In this document: positions 52,425 through 63,385 of the stretch, in pieces | Position numbering within the stretch: position 1 is the first letter of the stretch | Layout of the letters: every line of letters starts with the position of its first letter | Assembly (NCBI RefSeq): GCF_031143425.1 | Contig: NC_090444.1 | Location: 1,354,830,323 to 1,354,894,322 of the forward strand | Source: Pleurodeles waltl | Taxonomy: Eukaryota > Chordata > Amphibia > Caudata > Salamandridae | DNA: 64,000 bases | Direction of reading: 5' to 3' | Translations under genes and position numbers: made by a program | The notes under the pieces: generated by a model | Told to the model about the DNA's origin: nothing | Database searches by the model: none | The model's input: the letters and a program-made list of their open reading frames with translations, nothing else

Positions 52425-54884
52425 GCCTTTCTTACACTTTCGCTATGACAAAAGATCAATGCAAGATATTACAAAAATAGCTCAGAATTATATGCTTGAA
52501 CGTATTTACAGTTTTAGGCTGTGCTTTACAAATTAATCAACAATTATAATAAATTAAATGCCAGGAAAAGGCTTCCTTTTCAAAGTTTTCCGGAGACTAT
52601 TACATAATGTTAAAAAATGCTCAGTCTGTTGATTGGAACTGAACACATCACACACACACTTTCCTGTCATCCTGATTGCCATACTTCTGCGTCAATAGTA
52701 GGCTCCACAATTAATACTTTTGTATTCACAGCAAGTTGTCTTTCAGCTGTTCCTGCATTAACAACAGTCTATATATATAAAGGACCCAAGTATATAAAAT
52801 AAAAAAATATAAAACACTATTTATGCGATTCATGTCTTGAAAGCTGTAGCTCCTCGGGTCATTTTAACAACGGAAAATGCATGTCGCCTGCTATTGCAAA
52901 AATACTTTTATGATACCATTATAATACTTGAAAAGTATTGAACACCACAAGTAAATAAATAATAAGGGAGGCTATTAGCAATGTCAGTTAAAGAACAGAT
53001 GCTAATATGATAAGCCTCTGATGCCAGAATGTACAAGGTTCAAACAATTTGCCTTTACGGAATTTAGGCTGACTTAGAGCTACATCATTCGGCCTTCTCT
53101 TGATGTACTTTCTCAGAAAATGTCTTTCGGAATGAGAACCTTAACCACTCTGTAGACCATTCCCAACAGGCATCTAATTTATTGCATCTATATTTCACTT
53201 TACAATTGTTGATCACAGGTTCTTAAGTGGCAACAGAAAAAATGGAAATTGAAGTTAGTGTAGAGGAGAACGCGAGACATGGAAAATAGTTTCAGGTCAC
53301 GTATAGTATTCTTCTCTGGATACAGTAATACAATTTGCATGAAATGTCTAGAAGGAAGGTGCTTAATTTAGAACATTTAATAATGTATGCTACTTTTCTC
53401 TCCATGCATGCTCCCATAATAATTCACATAAAAGATGGGGTCAGATGGGAGCATTGTCACCTATGGAGAACGTAAAATGTAGTTGTTCAATCTTATTACA
53501 AATACAATGAATAATTCCTAAGCAGCAGATATCTACGAGTGTTTATAAATTGTTGATTCTTTCCAGTGGTCCTTATAATCTAAGGTTAGCAACTCGCTTG
53601 GACTATCAAGTAACACAGTTCAGTGCAAACAAAAGGGAAAGCTCTTGAGCAAGCACAGGGTCTGAATTTCTAAACACCGGCTCACATAACCGTGTGTGGT
53701 ACACTAATGAGTTTTAAATGGAGTTCAAGGGCAGTTTACATTAATACATCTGAACCTAATTGTAAACTTCAGAAGGACAGTTTGATGCATAAACAGATTA
53801 TTGCTGCATATCCCTGGCCCACGCACTTAAAAAAACAAGGTGTTATGCATAATTAATCGCATCCTGTAAATTGTGCCTCGCAGCGTGCAAGTTCATACAA
53901 CCATGTATCAGAAACTCTGAAGGGGAGGCTCCACCCACCATTTGTCATATTTGGCTTTCGCGCGACACGGAATACAAAATCCCCTATTCTCTAACGCAGC
54001 CAGTTACTTTGTTAATTTATGTTGCGCACTCAAGCCACAATAACAAAACACACACCTAAAGTAATGTTGTCAGAGAAAGAAGATGATGCTGTTATCCAGA
54101 AGATTATAAGCGGTGTGCCCCAGGCATCCCTCTGTCTTACTGCTTCGTTGTACATACATACATATGTGTGTAAGGTTTGCAATTTCCTACAATGCCCCAG
54201 TAAGCGAAAGCGAATTGCGGCATAAATCCACCAAATGTCGCCACACATCTTCCACCAGCCATAGATGAAAAACAAGACAGGAGGCAGCAGCTAACTTCCT
54301 ACGGACCACGGACTGACCATTTCATTGGCGGTTCATGGGGGGTTCATGCAACCATTTGTCCGGTCACTTGGGGAGGCCAAATCCGATCTGCAGACAAAGT
54401 AGAGAAAGAGGCATATTTCAGGCATTGTATACAGTCAACGCAGTCTCCCTAGACAAGAAAACTTGGTCCTCGGAGAACCGTACGAAGTGTACGAACCACA
54501 ACTGCCCATGAATCGGGCAGGAAGTTTCCACTGCATTTTTGTGGTCAGTTTAAAGCGTCCATGACGAGCCATACGTTGTGGTTCATCGAGCAGTAATCGG
54601 TTATACATTTAATGACTGAATATGATGAGTCATTAATTTTAATGTAAGTCTGCTGCCTAAAGTGTACATAGTCCACTCCACTCTGCACTGTTCTCTCTCT
54701 GGCTTTGTGGATTACCTTGTAAGTGGACAGAATCATGTAATATAGAATGCGACCAGATTTTCATGAGACACGTGTCAGTGCAGCCTAGAATATGTAAACT
54801 GGTTTAAAAATTCATTATTTGAATGTCTAAAACGTGTTTTTTATCAGGCCAACTTTCAGGATATGTTTGATTTCCTTCTAATAT
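52425..54884. other. 2.5 kb with no recognised gene or repeat
   Basis: The longest stretch in the window without an identifiable mobile element. No frame longer than about 80 codons and none with recognisable domains. Possibly old single-copy intergenic or intronic sequence. Confidence 0.35.
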
Positions 54885-54887
54885 TTA

Positions 54888-55808
54888 GGGGCATATTTAT
54901 ACTCCGTTTGCGCCGAATGTGCGTCGTTTTTTTCGACGCAAATTCGGCGCAAAACTAACGCCATATTTATACTTTGGCGTTAGACGCGTCTAGCGCCAAA
55001 GTATGGGCAAATAGCGTCATTTTTTTGCGTGAACGCCTTCCTTGCGTTAATGAGATGCAAGGAAGGCGTTCCCGTCTAAAAAAATGACGGTGACGCAAAT
55101 GCGTCGTATTTATACTCCCGGGCAAAAATCACGCCCGGGAGTGGTCGGGTCAAAAAACCCCGCATTTGCGCCACTTTTTAACGCCTGGGTCAGGGTAGGC
55201 GTTAAGGGGCCTGTGGGCTCAAAATGAGCCCACAGGTGCCCTCCCCTGCCCCCAGGGACCCCCCCTGCCACCCTTGCCCACCCCAGGAGGACACCCAAGG
55301 ATGGAGGGACCCATCCCAGGGACATTCAGGTAAGTTCAGGTAAGTATACATATATATTTTTTTTTTTTTGGGTGGCATAGGGGGGCCTTATTTGTGCCCC
55401 CCTACATGCCACTATGCCCAATGACCATGCCCAGGGGACATAAGTCCCCTGGGCATGGCCATTGGGCAAGGGGGCATGACTCCTGTCTTTACTAAGACAG
55501 GAGTCATGTAAATGGCGTCTGGGCGTCGTTTCAAATGGCGCAAATCGGGTTAAGACGATTTTTTTGCGTCAACCTGACTTGCGCCATTTTAAGACGCCCT
55601 AACGGCATTTTTCCCAACGCCGGCGCTGCCTGGTGTACGTGTTTTTTTTCCACGCACACCAGGCAGCACCGGTCTGCTTGCGCCGGCTAACGCCATTCAA
55701 TAAATACGGCGCCCGCATGGCGCTTCAGAATGGCGTTAGCCGGCGCAAAAGTTTTTGACGCTAAACTGCGTTAGCGCAGTTTAGCGTCAAAAAGTATAAA
55801 TACGGGCC
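54888..55808. mobile_element. 921-bp non-autonomous Harbinger element with TTA duplication
   Basis: Starts GGGGCATATTTATACTCCG and ends AAAGTATAAATACGGGCC. TTA flanks both sides (54,885-54,887 and 55,809-55,811). The first 310 bases match the transposase-side terminus at 18,590-18,934. The middle holds inverted GCCCAATG/CATTGGGC stretches (about 55,416 and 55,460) and the right third carries GACGC and GGCGTTAG words. No coding capacity. Very CpG-rich relative to its flanks. Confidence 0.9.
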
Positions 55809-55811
55809 TTA

Positions 55812-56344
55812 GTCTTAGAGATTGGTCTAGGCAGAGTTGGGTTAAATCCAGGTCATTCTGTACTAGGTAGTCTATGAGAAAAGTTCTGATTCTTGCACTT
55901 TTCTTCTTGAAGGTTAAAAAAGTGTTCAAGAGACCAGTTTTGTCTGCATGCGAAATTTGCTGAGTAGCTGCCTTCCATGACATTGTCTACTTCCTGAAGT
56001 GGCACATTTGTTGAGTGTCATAAAGGTGTCAGAGCTGTCCCATCCTTCACTCTGTTCCACAGTTATAGCTGTGACTTGTAGAAGACGGTCGATTTCACAG
56101 TTGAGGTGGATGGGTCCTATTTATGTTTGATTCCATTAAGATTTTGAATTCAGTTGAGACAGCCGCTCTGTGAGAAAAGCAAAGTACATATTTAGGGGTA
56201 ATCTTAATGTCTACGATATTGTGGACCGGATTGGTTGTAGATAAGGCTAGAGTTGATTTATGACTTTTGGCTCTTTTGATGCTTGTGCCACATGGAGTGC
56301 TTTTGTTGGATAGAGAGTTTCCTGCTTGGTCATATTGTTTATCT
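55812..56344. other. No gene recognised
   Basis: About 530 bases without features beyond short frames. Confidence 0.3.
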
Positions 56345-56440
56345 CTATGGGCCCCATTCACAAAGGTAAACTTTGTGGTCTAAACTTAGATCAAAAGTCT
56401 AAGTTTAAGACTTACCCTATTCACAAAGGGCATTTACGAG
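56345..56440. mobile_element. Short foldback element, CCCCATTCACAAAGG family (tentative)
   Basis: GGGCCCCATTCACAAAGGTA at the left and TTACCCTATTCACAAAGGG at the right frame a partly palindromic centre (TAAACTTAGA/TCTAAGTTTA). The word CATTCACAAAGG is repeated directly, not inverted, so classification is uncertain. Confidence 0.4.
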
Positions 56441-56842
56441 TAGTATCTTTCGCACTTCAGGGTGGATTTACCATACTCATGCGGCTTGTCTGCACTCGGA
56501 GCGGAATCTCTGTTCTTGGGGCATAGAATCTGCGCTCGAGCCAGAAAACAAAAATCTCAAGATATACAAACAAAATGACATTAAATACATCACTGACAAG
56601 ATGAAATAACTACATGGAAGGCACTGGAGAGTTACATATGTGTAGGATGTGTATTGCAGTAGTAAATATTCTGTCAAAAATACACAACACTACAAAGCTA
56701 CAAGACTGTTAAACAATTAAACATCTTCTCTACAGTATCACATATAACCCATACTCATAGGTCATGTAAAGTCTTCCATAAACAGTCAAATTGTAAAGGT
56801 AATATGCCACTCTAAATCTATGAATAAATATCAGAATCCTGA

Positions 56843-57406
56843 GGGCCGTATTTGTAGGCCCCTAGGGCCAGAGGAGCGTCACTCTTTGTGACGCTCCTGT
56901 TGCGCTAAGCACAGTGCCTTATTTACAAAGTTGCATTAAGCCACTTTTTGTGGCGTAAAGCCACCTCGTAAATAGGGCCCCTTCCCACACAGCAACACCC
57001 ATTGCATTTTGACACTGCCTCAGATTTATGAAATCTCGTAAACCTGAAGCAGCGCCAAAATCTAACACCACATGCCTAGAAAAAGCAAAATGCCAAAAAT
57101 TATTGTTTGTGTACGGGAAGTTGTCCCTTCCTGCACATAAACAATCATTTGAAAATGACGCTTTGGCACTTCTTTGTGTGCTGCATTGTACGGCACACAC
57201 AGAAGTGCCAAAACGTCTTTAGTGATTGAGAGACACCTTCCCACACATAAACAATCACACCCCTCAACACAGACATCCTTGTATGATGGTGCAAGAATGC
57301 CTGCATTGGCAGCTGAATTTAGCTCCAGCACAGGGGAAAATGCAGGGGTACGCCATATTCCCTTAAATACGGCACATCCCTGGTAACTTTTCTTTAAATC
57401 TGGCCC
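56843..57406. mobile_element. Harbinger-like short element or terminus (GGGCCGTATTTGTAGG)
   Basis: Left end GGGCCGTATTTGTAGGCC and right end TTTAAATCTGGCCC are weakly inverted. Inside are hairpins GTGACGCTCC and, at 57,159-57,215, a 23-base stem containing TGGCACTTCT. No matching flanking triplet was found. It may be a complete short element or the end of a larger Harbinger whose coding start lies at 57,543. Confidence 0.5.
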
Positions 57407-57410
57407 AAAC

Positions 57411-57431
57411 ACCCACACACACACACACATC
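57411..57431. repeat. CA microsatellite
   Basis: (CA)n of about 20 bases directly after the short element. Confidence 0.8.
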
Positions 57432-57542
57432 TGTGTCAGTGCTTACCACCCCCCACCAAGCTGAAAGCCATTAGCCAGTCACAGCCTGGCTGCAGACATA
57501 AAAGCTGAGCTGCCACATACAAACCCTTTCAGACCTTTCAAC

Positions 57543-57647
57543 ATGTCACTCAATATGTTTGTTGGGTTGCCCCTGACCATGCAGCAGAATGATGTGAGGA
57601 GAAGGAGGAGGGGGGGAAGCAGAGAGGGTCTTCAGGCAAAGGATTAA
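57543..57647 (+). other. Short basic open frame downstream of a TATA-like site (tentative)
   Basis: ACATAAAAGC at about 57,499 is followed 40 bases later by an ATG opening 34 codons that end NDVRRRRRGGSREGLQAKD. Arginine-rich N-termini just inside a terminus are seen in Harbinger transposases such as the one starting at 18,564. The frame then stops and L1 sequence follows, so at most a truncated relic. Weak. Confidence 0.2.
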
Positions 57648-57649
57648 CA

Positions 57650-58950
57650 TCTTTGAGATGTCCAGTCAAAATGCCAGGTCCAGATTACTTTTTCCCCCTT
57701 ATGGCATGTTGAGATGGTTTCTCAGTGGGCGCAGGATCTGCATCCAGACAATCCTGGTAGGCTTTTGCCTCTTCTTATCTGTGGTGCATGGGAGAAATAG
57801 TGAACTGGCTCCTCATTGCTCCACACCTGGGCAGGTGTATGGGTATTGCGCTTTTCCAAGGTTACGTAACTCTTGATGAAGTGGGGACAGATCAAAGCAC
57901 CTGATTCCCCCACTTAGTTAAAGCCTCAGCCTCATTATGGGAGCAGGTGGTTCAGAAGATTATCCATCAAGCACCTTTCGATAGGGACTTGAAATTATGG
58001 AATCTGACACTCTCAGAGCCATTGAGGAATGTATTGCCGTGGAGCTATGGCATGCGTGTGGCAGGGGACATGTATCTGGGTGACCATTTTATCTCTTTCC
58101 AGGAGGCACAAGAGTTGTTGGAGTAGGACCAGGGCATTTTTTGCAATATGCCAAATTGGAAAGGGTGGCACAGAAAGTATGTTGTGACTTTCCAGAGGCC
58201 CTACAGGCTTCACTAGTACTGGGGGGACTCATCAGGTGGGAGGAGGGGCTTCGCCTGATCTCACTATTCTACAAAGTCCTTAGGAGCAACAGACAAACAA
58301 CAGCGTGCGTTGTGCAGGGTGCTTGGGAGAGAGACATGGGAGAAGAAATTTCCGATGAGGAACGGAGACAGGCTTTGGAACTGGTACACACCATCTCATG
58401 CAATAATAGGTTTAGATTGATGCATTTTAATTTGTACTGCACCTACATGACACCACACATACTGAATAAAATGAATCCGACCAGGGAGACCAAATGCAGG
58501 CTCTGCAGAGAAATAGGGGCTATATTGTTGTACTAAGCCTGGGCTTGCAGTGGGGTTCAGGATTTTAAGAGAAAAGTGGTACCTAAAATAGCGACTGCCA
58601 TGGGACTGACTCTCATACATTCCCCGAAAATATGCCTATTGGTGTAATAGCTGGACCTAAGCGATGGAAGATTCCATATAAGATTGCCCAGCTGGCCCTG
58701 CTGCTTGCAAAAAGAAGGGTAGCAATCGGATGATGAGAACCCAAAGCTTCCTCATATATCCATGGATGAAGGACCTGATCTAATAGGGGTCAGTAGAGGA
58801 ACAACATGTGCGATTAGTACATACAGATGAGGGGTCAACAGCTGAAATTTTGGCTTGGGGACAGGTATTTGAGCTATTTAGAGGTGGGGACGATTCCAGT
58901 TCAGATTCCCTTGTGGAGAATGAGGGGTGAATGGCGAAATGGGATGATAT
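57650..58950 (+). pseudogene. L1 ORF2 C-terminal fragment, 5'-truncated
   Basis: Plus-strand frames read QVYGYCAFPRLRN-like residues, GDHFISFQEAQELLE, LFYKVLRSNRQTT, WERDMGEEISDEERRQALEL, FRLMHFNLYCTYMTPHILNK and CRLCREIGAILL, then ALLLAKRRVAI with ISM-like residues further on. This is the post-RT C-terminal part of L1 ORF2, with its W..D.G..IS..E and Y.TP..L.KM blocks and the Cys motif. Endonuclease and RT are missing. Stops occur near 58,125 and 58,536. Orientation is opposite to the 12.5-18.4-kb L1, and sequence differs enough to be another subfamily. Confidence 0.7.
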
Positions 58951-59407
58951 TTGAATAAGAGCTGTGACAAACAAATGTGTGTTGGCCTTCTTAGGGGTGA
59001 CAAGAGAACTGTTTTGTCTAGACGATTTGGTCCATGTGTAAATGGCTTGATTCCCTCAATTCAAATCAAAGTACTGAACGCTAGTGTTAGAAATGGGGTC
59101 TTTGGTTGGCAGTCAGGTTACCCCCTGTCCAAGCAAGGACCCTCACTTTAGTCAGGGTAAGTCACACACAATCCAAATTATCCTGTGCCCACCCTCAGGT
59201 AGCTTGGCACTGAGCAGTCAGGCTTAACTTAGAAGGCAATGTGTAAAGTATTTGTGCAATAAATCATACAATAACACATTATAGCACCCCGAAAATACAC
59301 CACACAGTGTCTAGAAAAATATAGAATATTTATCTGGATATTTGCAGGTCAAAACGATCAAAGATGCAATAAGTAAATGTAGAGATATCACTGAAAAGTG
59401 AGATAAA

Positions 59408-60026
59408 GGGGGTCATTACGACCTCTGCGGTCTTTTCAGAAGACCACTGAGGCCGCGGGAGACAGAATACCGCCATTGCTGGCAGTATTTCTGTCTCCCT
59501 ATTACGACATTTCTGCTGGGCCAGCGGACAGTAACAGTGTTACCGTCCACTGGCCCAGCGGAAATGTCACATCAACATTGCAGCCGACTCGTAATAGAGC
59601 CGGCGGCAATGCTGATGTGCAGCGGGTGCAGTAGCACCCGTCGCGCATTTCACTGCCCGAAATTCGGACAGTGAAATGCATGACGCGGCTATGCCTGGGG
59701 GCCCCTGCACTGCCCATGCCAAGTGCATGGGCAGTGCAGGGGCTCCCAGGGGCACCCCAAGTCCCCTTACCGCCGGCCTTTCCATGGCGGTGTGTACCGC
59801 CATGGACAGGCCGGCGGTCGGGGACTCATAATCCCCAGGGCAGCGGTGCTGGCACCGCTGCCCTGGGGATTATGACCGCCAGGCGGAATCCTGGCGGGAA
59901 AGTGGAGGGGCCGGCGGAATGGCCGTGGCAATTCCGCCACGGTCATAATTGCTAGCGGAACACCGCCAGCCTGTTGGCGGTGTTACCGCCAACATACCGC
60001 CGGCCGCCAGGGTCGTAATGACCCCC
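59408..60026. mobile_element. 619-bp short element nested in LTR copy C (GGGGGTCATTACGAC)
   Basis: Starts GGGGGTCATTACGACC and ends GGTCGTAATGACCCCC, a perfect 16-base inverted end. AAA flanks both sides. Internal segments are stacked hairpins (GCACTGCCCATGCC..GGCAGTGC; AATCCCCAGGGCAGCGGTGC inverted). GC-rich, no coding capacity; long frames here are repeat artefacts. Confidence 0.85.
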
Positions 60027-60058
60027 AAAGTGTCTTAAGTCTTTTAAAAACAAACAAA

Positions 60059-60662
60059 GGGGGTCATTCTGACCCCGGCGGTCATGGACCGCCGGTGCCA
60101 GGGTTGGCGGGAGCACCGCCAACAGGCTGGCGGTGCCCCGCAGGGCATTCTGACCGCGGCGCTTTGGCCGCGGTCAGAAGAGGAAAACTGGCGGTCTCCC
60201 GCCGGTTTTCTGCTGCCCATAAGAATCCTCCATGGCGGCGCAGCTCGCTGCACCGCCATGGGGATTCTGACACCCCATACTGCCATCCTGTTCCTGGCGG
60301 TATGGGGTGTCGTGGGGCCCCTGGGGGCCCCTGCAGTGCCCATGCCAATGGCATGGGCACTGCAGGGGCCCCCGTAAGAGGGCCCCACTTTGTATTTCAG
60401 TGTCTGCTTTGCAGACACTGAAATACGCGACGGGTGCAACAGCACCCGTCGCACCTTCCCACTCCGCCGGCTCCATTCAGAGCCGGCGTCCTCGTGGGAA
60501 GGTTGATTTCCACTGGGCTGGCGGGCGGCCTTTTGGCGGTCGCCCGCCAGCCCAGTGGAAATCCCAGAATCACTGCAGCGGTCTGACGACCGCGGTGCGG
60601 TGTTCTGGCGGGGGTACTTTGGCGGGCGGCCTCCACCGCCCGCCAAGGTAAGAATCAGGCCC
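60059..60662. mobile_element. 604-bp short element nested in LTR copy C (GGGGGTCATTCTGACC)
   Basis: Starts GGGGGTCATTCTGACCCCGG, ends AAGGTAAGAATCAGGCCC; AAA flanks both sides (60,056-60,058 and 60,663-60,665). The left end resembles the element 33 bases away; the right end resembles GGGCCTGATT elements such as 48,601, so it bridges the two families. GC-rich with nested hairpins, e.g. GTCTGC..GCAGAC near 60,402-60,417. The 206-codon minus frame here is a by-product. Confidence 0.8.
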
Positions 60663-60690
60663 AAAGTCTCTTTTTAGCATAAAGTACCTG

Positions 60691-61571
60691 GGGGCATATT
60701 TATACTCTGTTTGCGCCGGATTTGCGTCGTTTTTTTTAACGCAAATCCGACGCAAAACTAACTCCATATTTATACTTTGGCGTTAGACCTGTCTAGCGCC
60801 AAAGATCTTGGAGTTTGCGTCATTTTTTAGCGTGGACACCTTCCTTGCGTTAATGATATGCAAGGTAGGCGTTCCCGTCTAAAAAATGACTCCGAGGCAT
60901 GTGCGCCGTATTTACACTCCCGGGCGGGTAAAAAAAAAATGACATCCAGCCACTTTAGCGTCATTTTTTAACGCCTGGTCAGGGCAGGCGTTAAGGGACC
61001 TGTGGGCTCGGAAGGAGCCCAGAGGTGCCCTCCCATGCCCCCAGGGACACCCCCTGCCACCCTTGCCCACCCCAGGAGGACGCCCAAGGATGGAGGGACC
61101 CATCCCAGGGAACTTAAGGTAAGTTCAGGTAAGTATTTTTTTTTGTGGCATGGGGGGCCTGATTTGTGCCCCCCTACATGCCACAATGCCCAATGACCAT
61201 GCCCAGGGGACATAAGTCCCCTGGGCATGGCCATTGGGCAAGGGGGCATGACTCCGGTCTTTGCTAAGACAGGAGTCATTTCAATGGGGGTTGGGAGTAA
61301 AAAAAAAATGGCGCTAATCGGGTTGAGGCGAAAATTTTGCCTCAGCCTGACTTGCCCCATTTTTTGGCGCCCAAGCTCCATTTTCCCCTACGGCGGCGCT
61401 GCCTGGTGTAAGTCATTTTTTTTTTACGCACACCAGGCAGCTCCGCCGGCTAACGTCATTCCATAAATAAGGCGCCCGCATGGCGCTTTGGAATGGCGTT
61501 AGCCGGCGTTAAATTTATTGACGCACAACTGCGTTGGCACAGTTGTGCGCCAAAAAGTATAAATACGGCCC
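60691..61571. mobile_element. 881-bp Harbinger element nested in LTR copy C
   Basis: Starts GGGGCATATTTATACTCTG, ends AAAGTATAAATACGGCCC; CTG flanks both sides. Roughly 80% similar by eye to 54,888-55,808 along its length, with the same order of hairpins, and to 18,590-18,934 over the first 250 or so bases. Confidence 0.85.
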
Positions 61572-62060
61572 CTGGTTTGCGTGAAAAATCTCCACAATGG
61601 GCCGCAGAGAAGGAGAAGCGTGGAAACAAAGAGGGTGTGCGTCGATTTCTCGGGCCACACACGGTGATGCGTTGTTTAGTTTCCACGCAGGGATGGCTGT
61701 GCATCGATTTCCAGCACCCCGTTGTGGATCCTCTTCGGGTTGCATGGTTTTCAGACGCCCCGGGGTCTGTGCCTGAAATCCTGGGCTTGTGGAGCGGAGT
61801 CACAAGCGCTGCATCGTTCCCGTGGGCGTTGCGTGGAAATTTCTTCTGCACAGCAGGCTCTGCGTCGATTTCCCCTCTGGAAGTTGGGCCACGTCATCCC
61901 AGGTCGGCTGTGTGTCGATCCGGTGGGCCGTGCGTCGAAGTTCCGGTCGCAACACAGGTGCCGCGTTGATCTTCGCCGTGCGAATTCAGGCTGCAACGTT
62001 CCGGTTTGGCGTGCAGTGAATTTCTCACCGCGGGGCAGGTTGTGCGTCGTTTTTAGCAAG
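61572..62060 (-). repeat. CpG-rich motif array inside LTR copy C
   Basis: Inverted counterpart of the array in copy B: words such as TGCGTCGATTTC, GTGCATCGATTTCC and TGTGTCGATCCGG recur every 30-50 bases. The 227-codon frame at 61,722-62,405 runs across it but has no domain. Confidence 0.6.
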
Positions 62061-62351
62061 CTGTGCTTTGAATTTTCGCCACACATGAAGTCCAGTTGTA
62101 AGAGAGAAGTCTTTTTGGTCCTGAGACTTCAGGGAACAGGAGGCAAGCTCTATCCAAGCCCTTGGAGAGCACTTCTTCACCACAGCCAGGGAGCAGCAAG
62201 GCAGCAGGGCAACAGCAAGGCATCAGTCCTTCACAGAAAGCAGTCAGGCGAGTCCTTTGGGCAGCCAGGCAGTTCTTCTTGGCAGGATGCAGGTTCTGGT
62301 TACAAGTTTCTTCTCCAGGAAGTTTCTGAGTTGGAAGGGGCAGAGGCCCTG

Positions 62352-62359
62352 TTTATATA
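62352..62359 (-). promoter_or_regulatory. TATA box of LTR copy C
   Basis: TATATAAA on the minus strand in the context GGGTATATAAAC, identical to copy B. Confidence 0.6.
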
Positions 62360-63385
62360 CCCAAATGTGCCTTTCAAGTGGGGGAGACCTCAAAGAGTGG
62401 CTTAGAAGTGCACCAGGTCCAGTTTCAGTTCAATCCTGTCTGCCAGGGTCCCAGTAGGGGGTGTGGCAGTTCTTTGTGTGAGAGCAGGCCCTCCAACCTC
62501 CCAGCCCAGGAAGACCCATTCAAAATGCAGATGTATGCAAGTGAGGCTGAGTATCCTGTGTTTGGGGTGTGTGTGGGTGAATGCACAAGGAGCTGTCAAC
62601 TAAACCCAGCCAGACGTGGATTGTAAGGCACAGAAAGATTTAAGTGCAGAGAAATGCTCACTTTCTAAAAGTGACATTTCTTAAATAGTAATATTAAATC
62701 CAACTTCACCAGTCAGCAGGATTTTATATCACCATTCTGGTCATACTAAATATGACCTTCCTACTCCTTTCAGATCAGCAGCTATCACTCAAACAATATA
62801 TGAGGACAGCCCCAATGTTAGCCTATGAAGGGAGCAGGCCTCACAGCAGTGTAAAAACGAATTTGGGAGTTTTACACTACCAGGACATGTAAACTACATA
62901 GGTACATGTCCTGCCTTTTGCCTGCACAGCACCTGGCCCTAGGGGTTACCTAGGGCATATCTTAGGGGTGTCATATGTAGAAAAAGGGGAGTTTTAGGCT
63001 TGGCAAGTACTTTTAAATGCCAAGTTGAATTGGCAGTGAAACTGCACACACAGGCCTTGCAATGGCAGGCGTGAGACAAGGTTAAAGGGCTACTTACGTG
63101 GGTGGCACAACCAGTGCTGCAGGCCCACTAGTAGCATTTAATCTACAGGCCCTGGGCACATATAGTGCACAGTGTTAGGAACTTATAAGTAAATTAAATA
63201 GTCCAATTGGGTGTGATCCAATGTTACCATGTTTAAAGGGAGGGAACATATGCACTTTAGCACTGGTTAGCAGTGGTAAAGTGTGCAGAGTCTAAAAACC
63301 AGCAAAAACAGTGTCCCAAAAAGTGGAGGGAGGCAGGCAAAAAGTTAGGGGTGACAACCCTTAGGCTGTCAGGTCTAACACCTAG

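Larger units (their letters stand above)
59085..63380 (-). mobile_element. Giant solo LTR, copy C, enlarged by three nested elements
   Basis: Reads on the minus strand. The low-coordinate end is TGTTAGAAATGGGGTC and the high end GTCTAACA. Flanks GCTAG (59,080-59,084) and CCTAG (63,381-63,385) match at 4 of 5 positions, a duplication with one change. Removing the three inserted elements (about 2.1 kb) leaves roughly 2.2 kb, the length of copy B, and order of blocks agrees: terminal AATCCAAATTATCCTGTGCC, CpG array at 61,572-62,060, TATA at 62,352-62,359, and AAGTGGAGGGAGGCAGGCAA near the 5' end. Confidence 0.85.

Noticed and set aside
52008..52480. Three repeated frames of about 61-76 codons
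   Set aside because: Generated by the 121-bp tandem array; each unit is in a different phase, so not one protein.
54030..54275. Possible host exon in the unassigned 2.5-kb stretch
   Set aside because: Frames of 68-81 codons on both strands overlap, with no domain or splice context to prefer one.
60044..60664. 206-codon minus frame
   Set aside because: Spans a GC-rich non-autonomous element made of hairpins, including its flanks; composition and hybrid boundaries make a gene unlikely.
61722..62405. 227-codon plus frame
   Set aside because: Lies across the CpG-rich array of an LTR on the opposite strand; no domain or conserved frame in copy B.
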